Source: Crossaster papposus
Taxonomy: Eukaryota; Echinodermata; Asteroidea; Velatida; Solasteridae
Length of the DNA stretch: 64,000 nt
Reading direction: 5' to 3'
Assembly: GCA_037893245.1 (NCBI GenBank)
Contig: JBAIAA010000652.1
Coordinates: 186,001 to 250,000 of the forward strand
A program made the position numbers and the translations under genes. The notes beneath the pieces are model-generated. The model worked only from the letters and a program-made list of their open reading frames with translations, was not told the DNA's origin and searched no databases. The stretch's first letter is position 1. Every line of letters starts with the position of its first letter. Below are positions 13,654 to 27,700 of this stretch, in pieces.

Positions 13654-16600
13654 AAGATTTGGTCTACAATCGGCATATCCCTACTACTACTACATATTTA
13701 AGATTTGGTCTACAATCGGCATATCCCTACTACTACATATTTAAGATTTGGTCTACAATCGGCATATCCCTACTACTACATATTTAAGATTTGGTCTACA
13801 ATCGGCATATCCCTACTACTACATATTTAAGATTTGGTCTACAATCGGCATATCCCTACTACTACATATTTAAGATTTGGTCTACAATCGGCATATCCCT
13901 ACTACTACATATTTAAGATTTGGTCTACAATCGGCATATCCCTACTACTACATATTTAAGATTTGGTCTACAATCGGCATATCCCTACTACTACATATTT
14001 AAGATTTGGTCTACAATCGGCATATCCCTACTACTACATATTTAAGATTTGGTCTACAATCGGCATATCCCTACTACTACATATTAAAGATTTGGTCTAC
14101 AATCGGCATATCCCTACTACTACATATTTAAGATTTGGTCTACAATCGGCATATCCCTACTACTACATATTTAAGATTTGGTCTACAATCGGCATATCCC
14201 TACTACTACATATTTAAGATTTGGTCTACAATCGGTATATCCCTACTACTACATATTTAAGATTTGGTCTACAATCGGCATATCCCTACTACTACATATT
14301 TAAGATTTGGTCTACAATCGGCATATCCCTACTACTACATATTTAAGATTTGGTCTACAATCGGCATATCCCTACTACTACATATTAAAGATTTGGTCTA
14401 CAATCGGCATATCCCTACTACTACATATTTAAGATTTGGTCTACAATCGGCATATCCCTACTACTACATATATAAGATTTGGTCTACAATCGGCATATCC
14501 CTACTACTACATATTTAAGATTTGGTCTACAATCGGCATATCTCTACTACTACATATTTAAGATTTGGTCTACAATCGGCATATCCCTACTACTACATAT
14601 TTAAGATTTGGTCTACAACGGCATATCCCTACTACTACATATTTAAGATTTGGTCTACAATCGGCATATCCCTACTACTACTACTACATATTTAAGATTT
14701 GGTCTACAATCGGCATATCCCTACTACTACATATTTAAGATTTGGTCTACAATCGGCATATCCCTACTACTACATATTTAAGATTTGGTCTACAATCGGC
14801 ATATCCCTACTACTACATATTTAAGATTTGGTCTACAATCGGCATATCCCTACTACTACATATTTAAGATTTGGTCTACAATCGGCATAACCCTACTACT
14901 ACATATTTAAGATTTGGTATACAATCGGCATATCCCTACTACTACATATTTAAGATTTGGTCTACAATCGGCATATCCCTACTACTACATATTAAAGATT
15001 TGGTCTACAATCGGCATATCCCTACTACTACATATTTAAGATTTGGTCTACAATCGGCATATCCCTACTACTACATATTTAAGATTTGGTCTACAATCGG
15101 CATATCCCTACTACTACATATTTAAGATTTGGTCTACAATCGGCATATCCCTACTACTACATATTTAAGATTTGGTCTACAATCGGCATATCCCTACTAC
15201 TACATATTAAAGATTTGGTCTACAATCGGCATATCCCTACTACTACATATTTAAGATTTGGTCTACAATCGGCATATCCCTACTACTACATATTTAAGAT
15301 TTGGTCTACAATCGGCATATCCCTACTACTACATATTTAAGATTTGGTCTACAATCGGCATATCCCTACTACTACATATTTAAGATTTGGTCTACAATCG
15401 GCATATCCCTACTACTACATATTTAAGATTTGGTCTACAATCGGCATATCCCTACTACTACATATTTAAGATTTGGTCTACAATCGGCATATCCCTACTA
15501 CTACATATTTAAGATTTGGTCTACAATCGGCATATCCCTACTACTACATATTTAAGATTTGGTCTACAATCGGCATATCCCTACTACTACATATTTAAGA
15601 TTTGGTCTACAATCGGCATATCCCTACTACTACATATTAAAGATTTGGTCTACAATCGGCATATCCCTACTACTACATATTTAAGATTTGGTCTACAATC
15701 GGCATATCCCTACTACTACATATTTAAGATTTGGTCTACAATCGGCATATCCCTACTACTACATATTTAAGATTTGGTCTACAATCGGCATATCCCTACT
15801 ACTACATATTTAAGATTTGGTCTACAATCGGCATATCCCTACTACTACATATTTAAGATTTGGTCTACAATCGGCATATCCCTACTACTACATATTTAAG
15901 ATTTGGTCTACAATCGGCATATCCCTACTACTACATATTTAAGATTTGGTCTACAATCGGCATATCCCTACTACTACATATTTAAGATTTGGTCTACAAT
16001 CGGCATATCCCTACTACTACATATTAAAGATTTGGTCTACAATCGGCATATCCCTACTACTACATATTTAAGATTTGGTCTACAATCGGCATATCCCTAC
16101 TACTACATATTTAAGATTTGGTCTACAATCGGCATATCCCTACTACTACATATTTAAGATTTGGTCTACAATCGGCATATCCCTACTACTACATATTTAA
16201 GATTTGGTCTACAATCGGCATATCCCTACTATTACATATTTAAGATTTGGTCTACAATCGGCATATCCCTACTACTACATATTTAAGATTTGGTCTACAA
16301 TCGGCATATCCCTACTACTACATATTTAAGATTTGGTCTACAATCGGCATATCCCTACTACTACATATTTAAGATTTGGTCTACAATCGGCATATCCCTA
16401 CTACTACTACATATTTAAGATTTGGTCTACAATCGGCATATCCCTACTACTACATATTAAAGATTTGGTCTACAATCGGCATATCCCTACTACTACATAT
16501 TTAAGATTTGGTCTACAATCGGCATATCCCTACTACTACATATTTAAGATTTGGTCTACAATCGGCATATCCCTACTACTACATATTTAAGATTTGGTCT

Positions 16601-17451
16601 ACAATCGGCATATCCCTACTACTACATATTTAAGATTTGGTCTACAATCGGCATATCCCTACTACTACATATTAAAGATTTGGTCTACAATCGGCATATC
16701 CCTACTACTACATATTTAAGATTTGGTCTACAATCGGCATATCCCTACTACTACATATTTAAGATTTGGTCTACAATCGGCATATCCCTACTACTACATA
16801 TTTAAGATTTGGTCTACAATCGGCATATCCCTACTACTACATATTTAAGATTTGGTCTACAATCGGCATAACCCTACTACTACATATTTAAGATTTGGTC
16901 TACAATCGGTATATCCCTACTGCTACATATTTAAGATTTGGTCTACAATCGGCATATCTCTACTACTACATATTTAAGATTTGGTCTACAATCGGCATAT
17001 CCCTACTACTACTACATATTTAAGATTTGGTCTACAATCGGCATATCCCTACTACTCCATATTAAAGATTTGGTCTACAATCGGCATATCCCTACTACTA
17101 CATATTTAAGATTTGGTCTACAATCGGCATATCCCTACTACTACATATTTAAGATTTGGTCTACAATCGGCATATCCCTACTACTACATATTTAAGATTT
17201 GGTCTACAATCGGCATATCCCTACTACTACATATTTAAGATTTGGTCTACAATCGGCATATCCCTACTACTACATATTAAAGATTTGGTCTACAATCGGC
17301 ATATCCCTACTACTACATATTTAAGATTTGGTCTACAATCGGCATATCCCTACTACTACATATTTAAGATTTGGTCTACAATCGGCATATCCCTACTACT
17401 ACATATTTAAGATTTGGTCTACAATCGGCATATCCCTACTACTACATAGTT
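13654..17451 (+). repeat. 43-mer block, 88 monomers, with TATTAAAG higher-order pattern
   Basis: 3,798 bp equals 88 monomers plus 14 bp: extra CTA near 13688, 16404 and 17009, a double CTA near 14680, and a 1-bp loss near 14617. From about 13955 to 14618 it copies 11640-12303. From about 14990 to 17280 a T-to-A variant (TATTAAAG) recurs near 14993, 15208, 15638, 16025, 16455, 16673, 17060 and 17278, giving repeat distances of 605 and 817 bp. GGTATAC lies near 14919. Confidence 0.93.
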
Positions 17452-17629
17452 AACTCGAGGGCTTGTTCCCACATCAGGTGTTTATTTCTACTGCACACTT
17501 CTTTCCCATTACATATTTAACTCGAGGGCTTGTTCCCAAATCAGGTGTTTATTTCTACTGCACACTTCTTTTCCTTGACATAATAATAAATGTGAGTTTG
17601 TTTTGTTATCAGATCAAATTGAGTTTTTT
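17452..17629 (+). repeat. Insert 5, C class, two units (178 bp)
   Basis: Left flank is CATAGTT followed by AACTCGAG; unit 1 ends CCCATTAC. Unit 2 has private changes TTCCCAAATC and CTTTTCCTTGAC. It opens the cluster of six C-class inserts that share the CATAGTTAACTCGAG edge. Confidence 0.95.
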
Positions 17630-17844
17630 AAGATTTGGTCTACAATCGGCATATCCCTACTACTACATATTTAAGATTTGGTCTACAATCGGCATATCCC
17701 TACTACTACATATTTAAGATTTGGTCTACAATCGGCATATCCCTACTACTACATATGTAAGATTTGGTCTACAATCGGCATATCCCTACTACTACATATT
17801 TAAGATTTGGTCTACAATCGGCATATCCCTACTACTACATAGTT
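17630..17844 (+). repeat. Five 43-mers between inserts 5 and 6
   Basis: Exactly 215 bp. The third monomer ends CATATGTAAG, one of only two such variants noted in the window (the other is near 1037). Confidence 0.94.
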
Positions 17845-18022
17845 AACTCGAGGGCTTGTTCCCACATCAGGTGTTTATTTCTACTGCACACTTCTTTCCC
17901 ATTACATATTTAACTCGAGGGCTTGTTCCCACATCAGGTGTTTATTTCTACTGCACACTTCTTTTCCTTTACATAATAATAAATGTGAGTTTGTTTTGTT
18001 ATCAGATCAAATTGAGTTTTTT
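17845..18022 (+). repeat. Insert 6, C class, two units (178 bp)
   Basis: CATAGTTAACTCGAG left edge, CCCATTAC in unit 1, CTTCTTTTCC in unit 2, AAATTGAG tail. Starts 393 bp after insert 5 (178 plus five monomers). Confidence 0.95.
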
Positions 18023-18670
18023 AAGATTTGGTCTACAATCGGCATATCCCTACTACTACATATTTAAGATTTGGTCTACAATCGGCATATCCCTACTACT
18101 ACATATTTAAGATTTGGTCTACAATCGGCAAATCCCTACTACTACATATTTAAGATTTGGTCTACAATCGGCATATCCCTACTACTACATATTTAAGATT
18201 TGGTCTACAATCGGCATATCCCTACTACTACATATTTCAGATTTGGTCTACAATCGGTATATCCCTACTGCTACATATTTAAGATTTGGTCTACAATCGG
18301 CATATCCCTACTACTACTACATATTTAAGATTTGGTCTACAATCGGCATATCCCTACTACTACATATTTAAGATTTGGTCTACAATCGGCATATCCCTAC
18401 TACTACATATTTAAGATTTGGTCTACAATCGGCATATCCCTACTACTACATATTTAAGATTTGGTCTACAATCGGCATATCCCTACTACTACATATTTAA
18501 GATTTGGTCTACAATCGGCATATCCCTACTACTACATATTTAAGATTTGGTCTACAATCGGCATATCCCTACTACTACATATTTAAGATTTGGTCTACAA
18601 TCGGCATATCCCTACTACTACATATTTAAGATTTGGTCTACAATCGGCATATCCCTACTACTACATAGTT
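18023..18670 (+). repeat. 43-mer block, 15 monomers
   Basis: 648 bp, 15 monomers plus one extra CTA near 18315. Variants cluster in the first third: GGCAAATCCC near 18130, TTTCAGATTT near 18238, CGGTATATC near 18257 and CTGCTAC near 18270. The rest appears consensus. Confidence 0.94.
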
Positions 18671-18848
18671 AACTCGAGGGCTTGTTCCCACATCAGGTGT
18701 TTATTTCTACTGCACACTTCTTTCCCATTACATATTTAACTCGAGGGCTTGTTCCCACATCAGGTGTTTATTTCTACTGCACACTTCTTTCCCTTTACAT
18801 AATAATAAATGTGAGTTTGTTTTGTTATCAGATCAAATTGAGTTTTTT
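18671..18848 (+). repeat. Insert 7, C class, two units (178 bp)
   Basis: CATAGTTAACTCGAG left edge and CCCATTAC in unit 1, but unit 2 keeps CTTCTTTCCCTTTAC, unlike its neighbours with CTTTTCC. Either a less derived member of the class or a conversion product. Confidence 0.95.
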
Positions 18849-19413
18849 AAGATTTGGTCTACAATCGGCATATCCCTACTACTACATATTTAAGATTTGG
18901 TCTACAATCGGCATATCCCTACTACTACATATTTAAGATTTGGTCTACAATCGGCATATCCCTACTACTACATATTTAAAAATTGGTCTACAATCGGCAT
19001 ATCCCTACTACTACATATTTAAGATTTGGTCTACAATCGGCATATCCCTACTACTACATATTTAAGATTTGGTCTACAATCGGCATATCCCTACTACTAC
19101 ATATTTAAGATTTGGTCTACAATCGGCATATCCCTACTACTACTACATATTTAAGATTTGGTCTACAATCGGCATATCCCTACTACTACATATTTAAGAT
19201 TTGGTCTACAATCGGCATATCCCTACTACTACATATTTAAGATTTGGTCTACAATCGGCATATCCCTACTACTACATATTTAAGATTTGGTCTACAATCG
19301 GCATATCCCTACTACTACATATTTAAGATTTGGTCTACAATCGGCATATCCCTACTACTACTACATATTTAAGATTTGGTCTACAATCGGCATATCCCTA
19401 CTACTACATAGTT
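18849..19413 (+). repeat. 43-mer block, 13 monomers
   Basis: 565 bp, 13 monomers plus two extra CTA (near 19140 and 19359). One monomer starts TTTAAAAATTGG near 18977, a double change from TTTAAGATTTGG. It sits in the third monomer; later 611-bp copies have AAGAATTGG in the second. Confidence 0.93.
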
Positions 19414-19591
19414 AACTCGAGGGCTTGTTCCCACATCAGGTGTTTATTTCTACTGCACACTTCTTTCCCATTACATATTTAACTCGAGGGCTTGTTCCCA
19501 CATCAGGTGTTTATTTCTACTGCACACTTCTTTTCCTTTACATAATAATAAATGTGAGTTTGTTTTGTTATCAGATCAAATTGAGTTTTTT
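19414..19591 (+). repeat. Insert 8, C class, first of the 611-bp series (178 bp)
   Basis: CATAGTTAACTCGAG edge, CCCATTAC in unit 1, CTTCTTTTCCTTTAC in unit 2. Followed one monomer later by AAGAATTGG, a feature shared by inserts 9 and 10. Confidence 0.95.
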
Positions 19592-20024
19592 AAGATTTGG
19601 TCTACAATCGGCATATCCCTACTACTACATATTTAAGAATTGGTCTACAATCGGCATATCCCTACTACTACATATTTAAGATTTGGTCTACAATCGGCAT
19701 ATCCCTACTACTACATATTTAAGATTTGGTCTACAATCGGCATATCCCTACTACTACTACATATTTAATATTTGGTCTACAATCGGCATATCCCTACTAC
19801 TACATATTTAAGATTTGGTCTACAATCGGCATATCCCTACTACTACATATTTAAGATTTGGTCTACAATCGGCATATCCCTACTACTACATATTTAAGAT
19901 TTGGTCTACAATCGGCATATCCCTACTACTACATATTTAAGATTTGGTCTACAATCGGCATATCCCTACTACTACATATTTAAGATTTGGTCTACAATCG
20001 GCATATCCCTACTACTACATAGTT
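19592..20024 (+). repeat. 43-mer block, 10 monomers (611-bp unit)
   Basis: 433 bp, ten monomers plus one CTA near 19755. AAGAATTGG is in the second monomer and TTTAATATTTGG near 19767. Confidence 0.94.
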
Positions 20025-20202
20025 AACTCGAGGGCTTGTTCCCACATCAGGTGTTTATTTCTACTGCACACTTCTTTCCCATTACATATTTAACTCGAGG
20101 GCTTGTTCCCACATCAGGTGTTTATTTCTACTGCACACTTCTTTTCCTTTACATAATAATAAATGTGAGTTTGTTTTGTTATCAGATCAAATTGAGTTTT
20201 TT
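20025..20202 (+). repeat. Insert 9, C class, second of the 611-bp series (178 bp)
   Basis: Same diagnostic sites as insert 8 at offset 611. No difference between them was seen by eye. Confidence 0.95.
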
Positions 20203-20635
20203 AAGATTTGGTCTACAATCGGCATATCCCTACTACTACATATTTAAGAATTGGTCTACAATCGGCATATCCCTACTACTACATATTTAAGATTTGGTCT
20301 ACAATCAGCATATCCCTACTACTACATATTTAAGATTTGGTCTACAATCGGCATATCCCTACTACTACTACATATTTAAGATTTGGTCTACAATCGGCAT
20401 ATCCCTACTACTACATATTTAAGATTTGGTCTACAATCGGCATATCGCTACTACTACATATTTAAGATTTGGTCTACAATCGGCATATCCCTACTACTAC
20501 ATATTTAAGATTTGGTCTACAATCGGCATATCCCTACTACTACATATTTAAGATTTGGTCTACAATCGGCATATCCCTACTACTACATATTTAAGATTTG
20601 GTCTACAATCGGCATATCCCTACTACTGCATAGTT
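20203..20635 (+). repeat. 43-mer block, 10 monomers (611-bp unit)
   Basis: 433 bp, same composition as 19592-20024 (AAGAATTGG in monomer 2, one extra CTA near 20366). Private variants are AATCAGCAT near 20306, CATATCGCTA near 20447 and CTACTGCATAGTT at the right edge. Confidence 0.94.
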
Positions 20636-20813
20636 AACTCGAGGGCTTGTTCCCACATCAGGTGTTTATTTCTACTGCACACTTCTTTCCCATTACATAT
20701 TTAACTCGAGGGCTTGTTCCCACATCAGGTGTTTATTTCTACTGCACACTTCTTTTCATTTACATAATAATAAATGTGAGTTTGTTTTGTTATCAGATCA
20801 AATTGAGTTTTTT
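20636..20813 (+). repeat. Insert 10, C class, third of the 611-bp series (178 bp)
   Basis: Same class as inserts 8 and 9, with unit 2 reading CTTTTCATTTAC. The following monomers again show AAGAATTGG and AATCAGCAT, so the duplicated unit extends at least to about 20930. Confidence 0.95.
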
Positions 20814-23800
20814 AAGATTTGGTCTACAATCGGCATATCCCTACTACTACATATTTAAGAATTGGTCTACAATCGGCATATCCCTACTACTACATATTTA
20901 AGATTTGGTCTACAATCAGCATATCCCTACTACTACATATTTAAGATTTGGTCTGCAATCGGCATATCCCTACTACTACATATTAAAGATTTGGTCTACA
21001 ATCGGCATATCCCTACTACTACATATTTAAGATTTGGTCTACAATCGGCATATCCCTACTACTACATATTTAAGATTTGGTCTACAATCGGCATATCCCT
21101 ACTACTACATATTTAAGATTTGGTCTACAATCGGCATATTCCTACTACTACATATTTAAGATTTGGTCTACAATCGGCATATCCCTACTACTACATATTT
21201 AAGATTTTGTCTACAATCGGCATATCCCTACTACTACATATTTAAGATTTGGTCTACAATCGGCATATCCCTACTACTACATATTTAAGATTTGGTCTAC
21301 AATCGGCATATCCCTACTACTACATATTTAAGATTTGGTCTACAATCGGCATATCCCTACTACTACATATTTAAGATTTGGTCTACAATCGGCATATCCC
21401 TACTACTACATATTTAAGATTTGGTCTACAATCGGCATATCCCTACTACTACATATTTAAGATTTGGTCTACAATCGGCATATCCCTACTACTACATATT
21501 TAAGATTTGGTCTACAATCGGCATATCCCTACTACTACATATTTAAGATTTGGTCTACAATCGGCATATCCCTACTACTACATATTTAAGATTTGGTCTA
21601 CAATCGGCATATCCCTACTACTACATATTAAAGATTTGGTCTACAATCGGCATATCCCTACTACTACATATTTAAGATTTGGTCTACAATCGGCATATCC
21701 CTACTACTACATATTTAAGATTTGGTCTACAATCGGCATATCCCTACTACTACATATTTAAGATTTGGTCTACAATCGGCATATTCCTACTACTACATAT
21801 TTAAGATTTGGTCTACAATCGGCATATCCCTACTACTACATATTTAAGATTTGGTCTACAATCGGCATATCCCTACTACTACATATTTAAGATTTGGTCT
21901 ACAATCGGCATATCCCTACTACTACATATTTAAGATTTGGTCTACAATCGGCATATCCCTACTACTACTACATATTTAAGATTTGGTCTACAATCGGCAT
22001 ATCCCTACTACTACATATTTAAGATTTGGTCTACAATCGGCATATCCCTACTACTACATATTTAAGATTTGGTCTACAATCGGCATATCCCTACTACTAC
22101 ATATTTAAGATTTGGTCTACAATCGGCATATCCCTACTACTACATATTTAAGATTTGGTCTACAATCGGCATATCCCTACTACTACATATTTAAGATTTG
22201 GTCTACAATCGGCATATCCCTACTACTACATATTTAAGATTTGGTCTACAATCGGCATATCCCTACTACTACATATTTAAGATTTGGTCTACAATCGGCA
22301 TATCCCTACTACTACATATTTAAGATTTGGTCTACAATCGGCATATCCCTACTACTACATATTTAAGATTTGGTCTACAATCGGCATATCCCTACTACTA
22401 CATATTTAAGATTTGGTCTACAATCGGCATATCCCTACTACTACATATTTAAGATTTGGTCTACAATCGGCATATCCCTACTACTACATATTTAAGATTT
22501 GGTCTACAATCGGCATATCCCTACTACTACATATTTAAGATTTGGTCTACAATCGGCATATCCCTACTACTACATATTTAAGATTTGGTCTACAATCGGC
22601 ATATCCCTACTACTACATATTTAAGATTTGGTCTACAATCGGCATATCCCTACTACTACATATTTAAGATTTGGTCTACAATCGGCATATCCCTACTACT
22701 ACATATTTAAGATTTGGTCTACAATCGGCATATCCCTACTACTACATATTTAAGATTTGGTCTACAATCGGCATATCCCTACTACTACATATTTAAGATT
22801 TGGTCTACAATCGGCATATCCCTACTACTACATATTTAAGATTTGGTCTACAATCGGCATATCCCTACTACTACATATTTAAGATTTGGTCTACAATCGG
22901 CATATCCCTACTACTACATATTTAAGATTTGGTCTACAATCGGCATATCCCTACTACTACATATTTAAGATTTGGTCTACAATCGGCATATCCCTACTAC
23001 TACATATTTAAGATTTGGTCTACAATCGGCATATCCCTACTACTACATATTTAAGATTTGGTCTACAATCGGCATATCCCTACTACTACTACATATTTAA
23101 GATTTGGTCTACAATCGGCATATCCCTACTACTACATATTTAAGATTTGGTCTACAATCGGCATATCCCTACTACTACATATTTAAGATTTGGTCTACAA
23201 TCGGCATATCCCTACTACTACATATTTAAGATTTGGTCTACAATCGGCATATCCCTACTACTACATATTTAAGATTTGGTCTACAATCGGCATATCCCTA
23301 CTACTACATATTTAAGATTTGGTCTACAATCGGCATATCCCTACTACTACATATTTAAGATTTGGTCTACAATCGGCATATCCCTACTACTACATATTTA
23401 AGATTTGGTCTACAATCGGCATATCCCTACTACTACATATTTAAGATTTGGTCTACAATCGGCATATCCCTACTACTACATATTTAAGATTTGGTCTACA
23501 ATCGGCATATCCCTACTACTACATATTTAAGAATTGGTCTACAATCGGCATATCCCTACTACTACATATTTAAGATTTGGTCTACAATCGGCATATCCCT
23601 ACTACTACATATTTAAGATTTGGTCTACAATCGGCATATCCCTACTACTACATATTTAAGATTTGGTCTACAATCGGCATATCCCTACTACTACATATTT
23701 AAGATTTGGTCTACAATCGGCATAGCCCTACTACTACTACATATTTAAGATTTGGTCTACAATCGGCATATCCCTACTACTACATATTTAAGATTTGGTC

Positions 23801-24047
23801 TACAATCGGCATATCCCTACTAATACATATTTAAGATTTGGTCTACAATCGGCATATCCCTACTACTACATATTTAAGATTTGGTCTACAATCGGCATAT
23901 CCCTACTACTACATATTTAAGATTTGGTCTACAATCGGCATATCCCTACTACTACATATTTAAGATTTGGTCTACAATCGGCATATCCCTACTACTACAT
24001 ATTTAAGATTTGGTCTACAATCGGCATATCCCTACTACTACATAGTT
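20814..24047 (+). repeat. 43-mer block, 75 monomers (start of 9.2-kb super-repeat)
   Basis: 3,234 bp equals 75 monomers plus three CTA (near 21966, 23089, 23736). Ordered markers are AAGAATTGG near 20862, AATCAGC near 20918, GGTCTGC at 20955, TATTAAAG near 20988, ATTCC near 21140, ATTTTGTC near 21207, TATTAAAG near 21629, ATTCC near 21784, a uniform stretch, AAGAATTGG near 23532, CATAGCCC at 23725 and CTAATACAT at 23823. GGTCTGC onward recurs about 9.16-9.21 kb downstream. Confidence 0.93.
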
Positions 24048-24225
24048 ATCTCGAGGGCTTGTTCCAAAATCAGGTGTTTATTTCTACTGCACACTTCGTT
24101 CCCTTTACATATTTAACTCGAGGGCTTGTTCCCACATCAGGTGTTTATTTCTACTGCACACTTCTTTCCCTTTACATAATAATAAATGTGAGTTTGTTTT
24201 GTTATCAGATCAAATAGAGTTTTTT
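24048..24225 (+). repeat. Insert 11, A class (178 bp)
   Basis: CATAGTTATCTCGAG edge, TTCCAAAATC, CTTCGTTCCC, AAATAGAG tail. Upstream context (CATAGCCC 323 bp and CTAATACAT 225 bp before) and downstream context (ATTCC in the first monomer, ATCTCT in the sixth) match inserts 13 and 15. Confidence 0.95.
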
Positions 24226-24612
24226 AAGATTTGGTCTACAATCGGCATATTCCTACTACTACATATTTAAGATTTGGTCTACAATCGGCATATCCCTACT
24301 ACTACATATTTAAGATTTGGTCTACAATCGGCATATCCCTACTACTACATATTTAAGATTTGGTCTACAATCGGCATATCCCTACTACTACATATTTAAG
24401 ATTTGGTCTACAATCGGCATATCCCTACTACTACATATTTAAGATTTGGTCTACAATCGGCATATCTCTACTACTACATATTTAAGATTTGGTCTACAAT
24501 CGGCATATCCCTACTACTACATATTTAAGATTTGGTCTACAATCGGCATATCCCTACTACTACATATTTAAGATTTGGTCTACAATCGGCATATCCCTAC
24601 TACTACATATTT
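24226..24612 (+). repeat. Nine 43-mers between inserts 11 and 12
   Basis: Exactly 387 bp. The first monomer has CATATTCC and the sixth CATATCTCT (near 24466). The same pair recurs after inserts 13 (28015, 28231) and 15 (33456, 33672). Confidence 0.95.
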
Positions 24613-24790
24613 AACTCGAGGGCTTGTTCCCACATCAGGTGTTTATTTCTACTGCACACTTCTTTCCCATTACATATTTAACTCGAGGGCTTGTTCCCAC
24701 ATCAGGTGTTTATTTCTACTGCAGACTTCTTTTCCTTTACATAATAATAAATGTGAGTTTGTTTTGTTATCAGATCAAATTGAGTTTTTT
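24613..24790 (+). repeat. Insert 12, B class (178 bp)
   Basis: Normal CATATTT flank, CCCATTAC in unit 1. Unit 2 has the rare GCAGACTTCTTTTCC, shared only with the insert at 29108. Tail AAATTGAG. Confidence 0.95.
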
Positions 24791-27700
24791 AAGATTTGGT
24801 CTACAATCGGCATATCCCTACTACTACTACATATTTAAGATTTGGTCTACAATCGGCATATCCCTACTACTACATATTTAAGATTTGGTCTACAATCGGC
24901 ATATCCCTACTACTACATATTTAAGATTTGGTCTACAATCGGCATATCCCTACTACTACATATTTAAGATTTGGTCTACAATCGGCATATCCCTACTACT
25001 ACATATTTAAGATTTGGTCTACAATCGGCATATCCCTACTACTACATATTTAAGATTTGGTCTACAATCGGCATATCCCTACTACTACATATTTAAGATT
25101 TGGTCTACAATCGGCATATCCCTACTACTACATATTTAAGATTTGGTCTACAATCGGCATATCCCTACTACTACATATTTAAGATTTGGTCTACAATCGG
25201 CATATCCCTACTACTACATATTTAAGATTTGGTCTACAATCGGCATATCCCTACTACTACATATTTAAGATTTGGTCTACAATCGGCATATCCCTACTAC
25301 TACATATTAAAGATTTGGTCTACAATCGGCATATCCCTACTACTACATATTTAAGATTTGGTCTACAATCGGCATATCCCTACTACTACATATTTAAGAT
25401 TTGGTCTACAATCGGCATATCCCTACTACTACATATTTAAGATTTGGTCTACAATCGGCATATTCCTACTACTACATATTTAAGATTTGGTCTACAATCG
25501 GCATATCCCTACTACTACATATTTAAGATTTGGTCTACAATCGGCATATCCCTACTACTACATATTTAAGATTTGGTCTACAATCGGCATATCCCTACTA
25601 CTACATATTTAAGATTTGGTCTACAATCGGCATATCCCTACTACTACTACATATTTAAGATTTGGTCTACAATCGGCATATCCCTACTACTACATATTTA
25701 AGATTTGGTCTACAATCGGCATATCCCTACTACTACATATTTAAGATTTGGTCTACAATCGGCATATCCCTACTACTACATATTTAAGATTTGGTCTACA
25801 ATCGGCATATCCCTACTACTACATATTTAAGATTTGGTCTACAATCGGCATATCCCTACTACTACATATTTAAGATTTGGTCTACAATCGGCATATCCCT
25901 ACTACTACATATTTAAGATTTGGTCTACAATCGGCATATCCCTACTACTACATATTTAAGATTTGGTCTACAATCGGCATATCCCTACTACTACATATTT
26001 AAGATTTGGTCTACAATCGGCATATCCCTACTACTACATATTTAAGATTTGGTCTACAATCGGCATATCCCTACTACTACATATTTAAGATTTGGTCTAC
26101 AATCGGCATATCCCTACTACTACATATTTAAGATTTGGTCTACAATCGGCATATCCCTACTACTACATATTTAAGATTTGGTCTACAATCGGCATATCCC
26201 TACTACTACATATTTAAGATTTGGTCTACAATCGGCATATCCCTACTACTACATATTTAAGATTTGGTCTACAATCGGCATATCCCTACTACTACATATT
26301 TAAGATTTGGTCTACAATCGGCATATCCCTACTACTACATATTTAAGATTTGGTCTACAATCGGCATATCCCTACTACTACATATTTAAGATTTGGTCTA
26401 CAATCGGCATATCCCTACTACTACATATTTAAGATTTGGTCTACAATCGGCATATCCCTACTACTACATATTTAAGATTTGGTCTACAATCGGCATATCC
26501 CTACTACTACATATTTAAGATTTGGTCTACAATCGGCATATCCCTACTACTACATATTTAAGATTTGGTCTACAATCGGCATATCCCTACTACTACATAT
26601 TTAAGATTTGGTCTACAATCGGCATATCCCTACTACTACATATTTAAGATTTGGTCTACAATCGGCATATCCCTACTACTACATATTTAAGATTTGGTCT
26701 ACAATCGGCATATCCCTACTACTACATATTTAAGATTTGGTCTACAATCGGCATATCCCTACTACTACTACATATTTAAGATTTGGTCTACAATCGGCAT
26801 ATCCCTACTACTACATATTTAAGATTTGGTCTACAATCGGCATATTCCTACTACTACATATTTAAGATTTGGTCTACAATCGGCATATCCCCACTACTAC
26901 ATATTTAAGATTTGGTCTACAATCGGCATATCCCTACTACTACATATTTAAGATTTGGTCTACAATCGGCATATCCCTACTACTACATATTTAAGATTTG
27001 GTCTACAATCGGCATATCCCTACTACTACATATTTAAGATTTGGTCTACAATCGGCATATCCCTACTACTACATATTTAAGATTTGGTCTACAATCGGCA
27101 TATCCCTACTACTACATATTTAAGATTTGGTCTACAATCGGCATATCCCTACTACTACATATTTAAGATTTGGTCTACAATCGGCATATCCCTACTACTA
27201 CATATTTAAGATTTGGTCTACAATCGGCATATCCCTACTACTACATATTTAAGATTTGGTCTACAATCGGCATATCCCTACTACTACATATTTAAGAATT
27301 GGTCTACAATCGGCATATCCCTACTACTACATATTTAAGATTTGGTCTACAATCGGCATATCCCTACTACTACATATTTAAGATTTGGTCTACAATCGGC
27401 ATATCCCTACTACTACATATTTAAGATTTGGTCTACAATCGGCATATCCCTACTACTACATATTTAAGATTTGGTCTACAATCGGCATAGCCCTACTACT
27501 ACTACATATTTAAGATTTGGTCTACAATCGGCATATCCCTACTACTACATATTTAAGATTTGGTCTACAATCGGCATATCCCTACTAATACATATTTAAG
27601 ATTTGGTCTACAATCGGCATATCCCTACTACTACATATTTAAGATTTGGTCTACAATCGGCATATCCCTACTACTACATATTTAAGATTTGGTCTACAAT

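Larger units (their letters stand above)
19414..20930 (+). repeat. 611-bp higher-order repeat, two and a half copies
   Basis: Inserts at 19414, 20025 and 20636 are spaced exactly 611 bp (178-bp insert, ten monomers, one extra CTA). AAGAATTGG in the second following monomer is common to all three; AATCAGC in the third following monomer is common to the last two, so those are the more recent pair. Confidence 0.92.
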
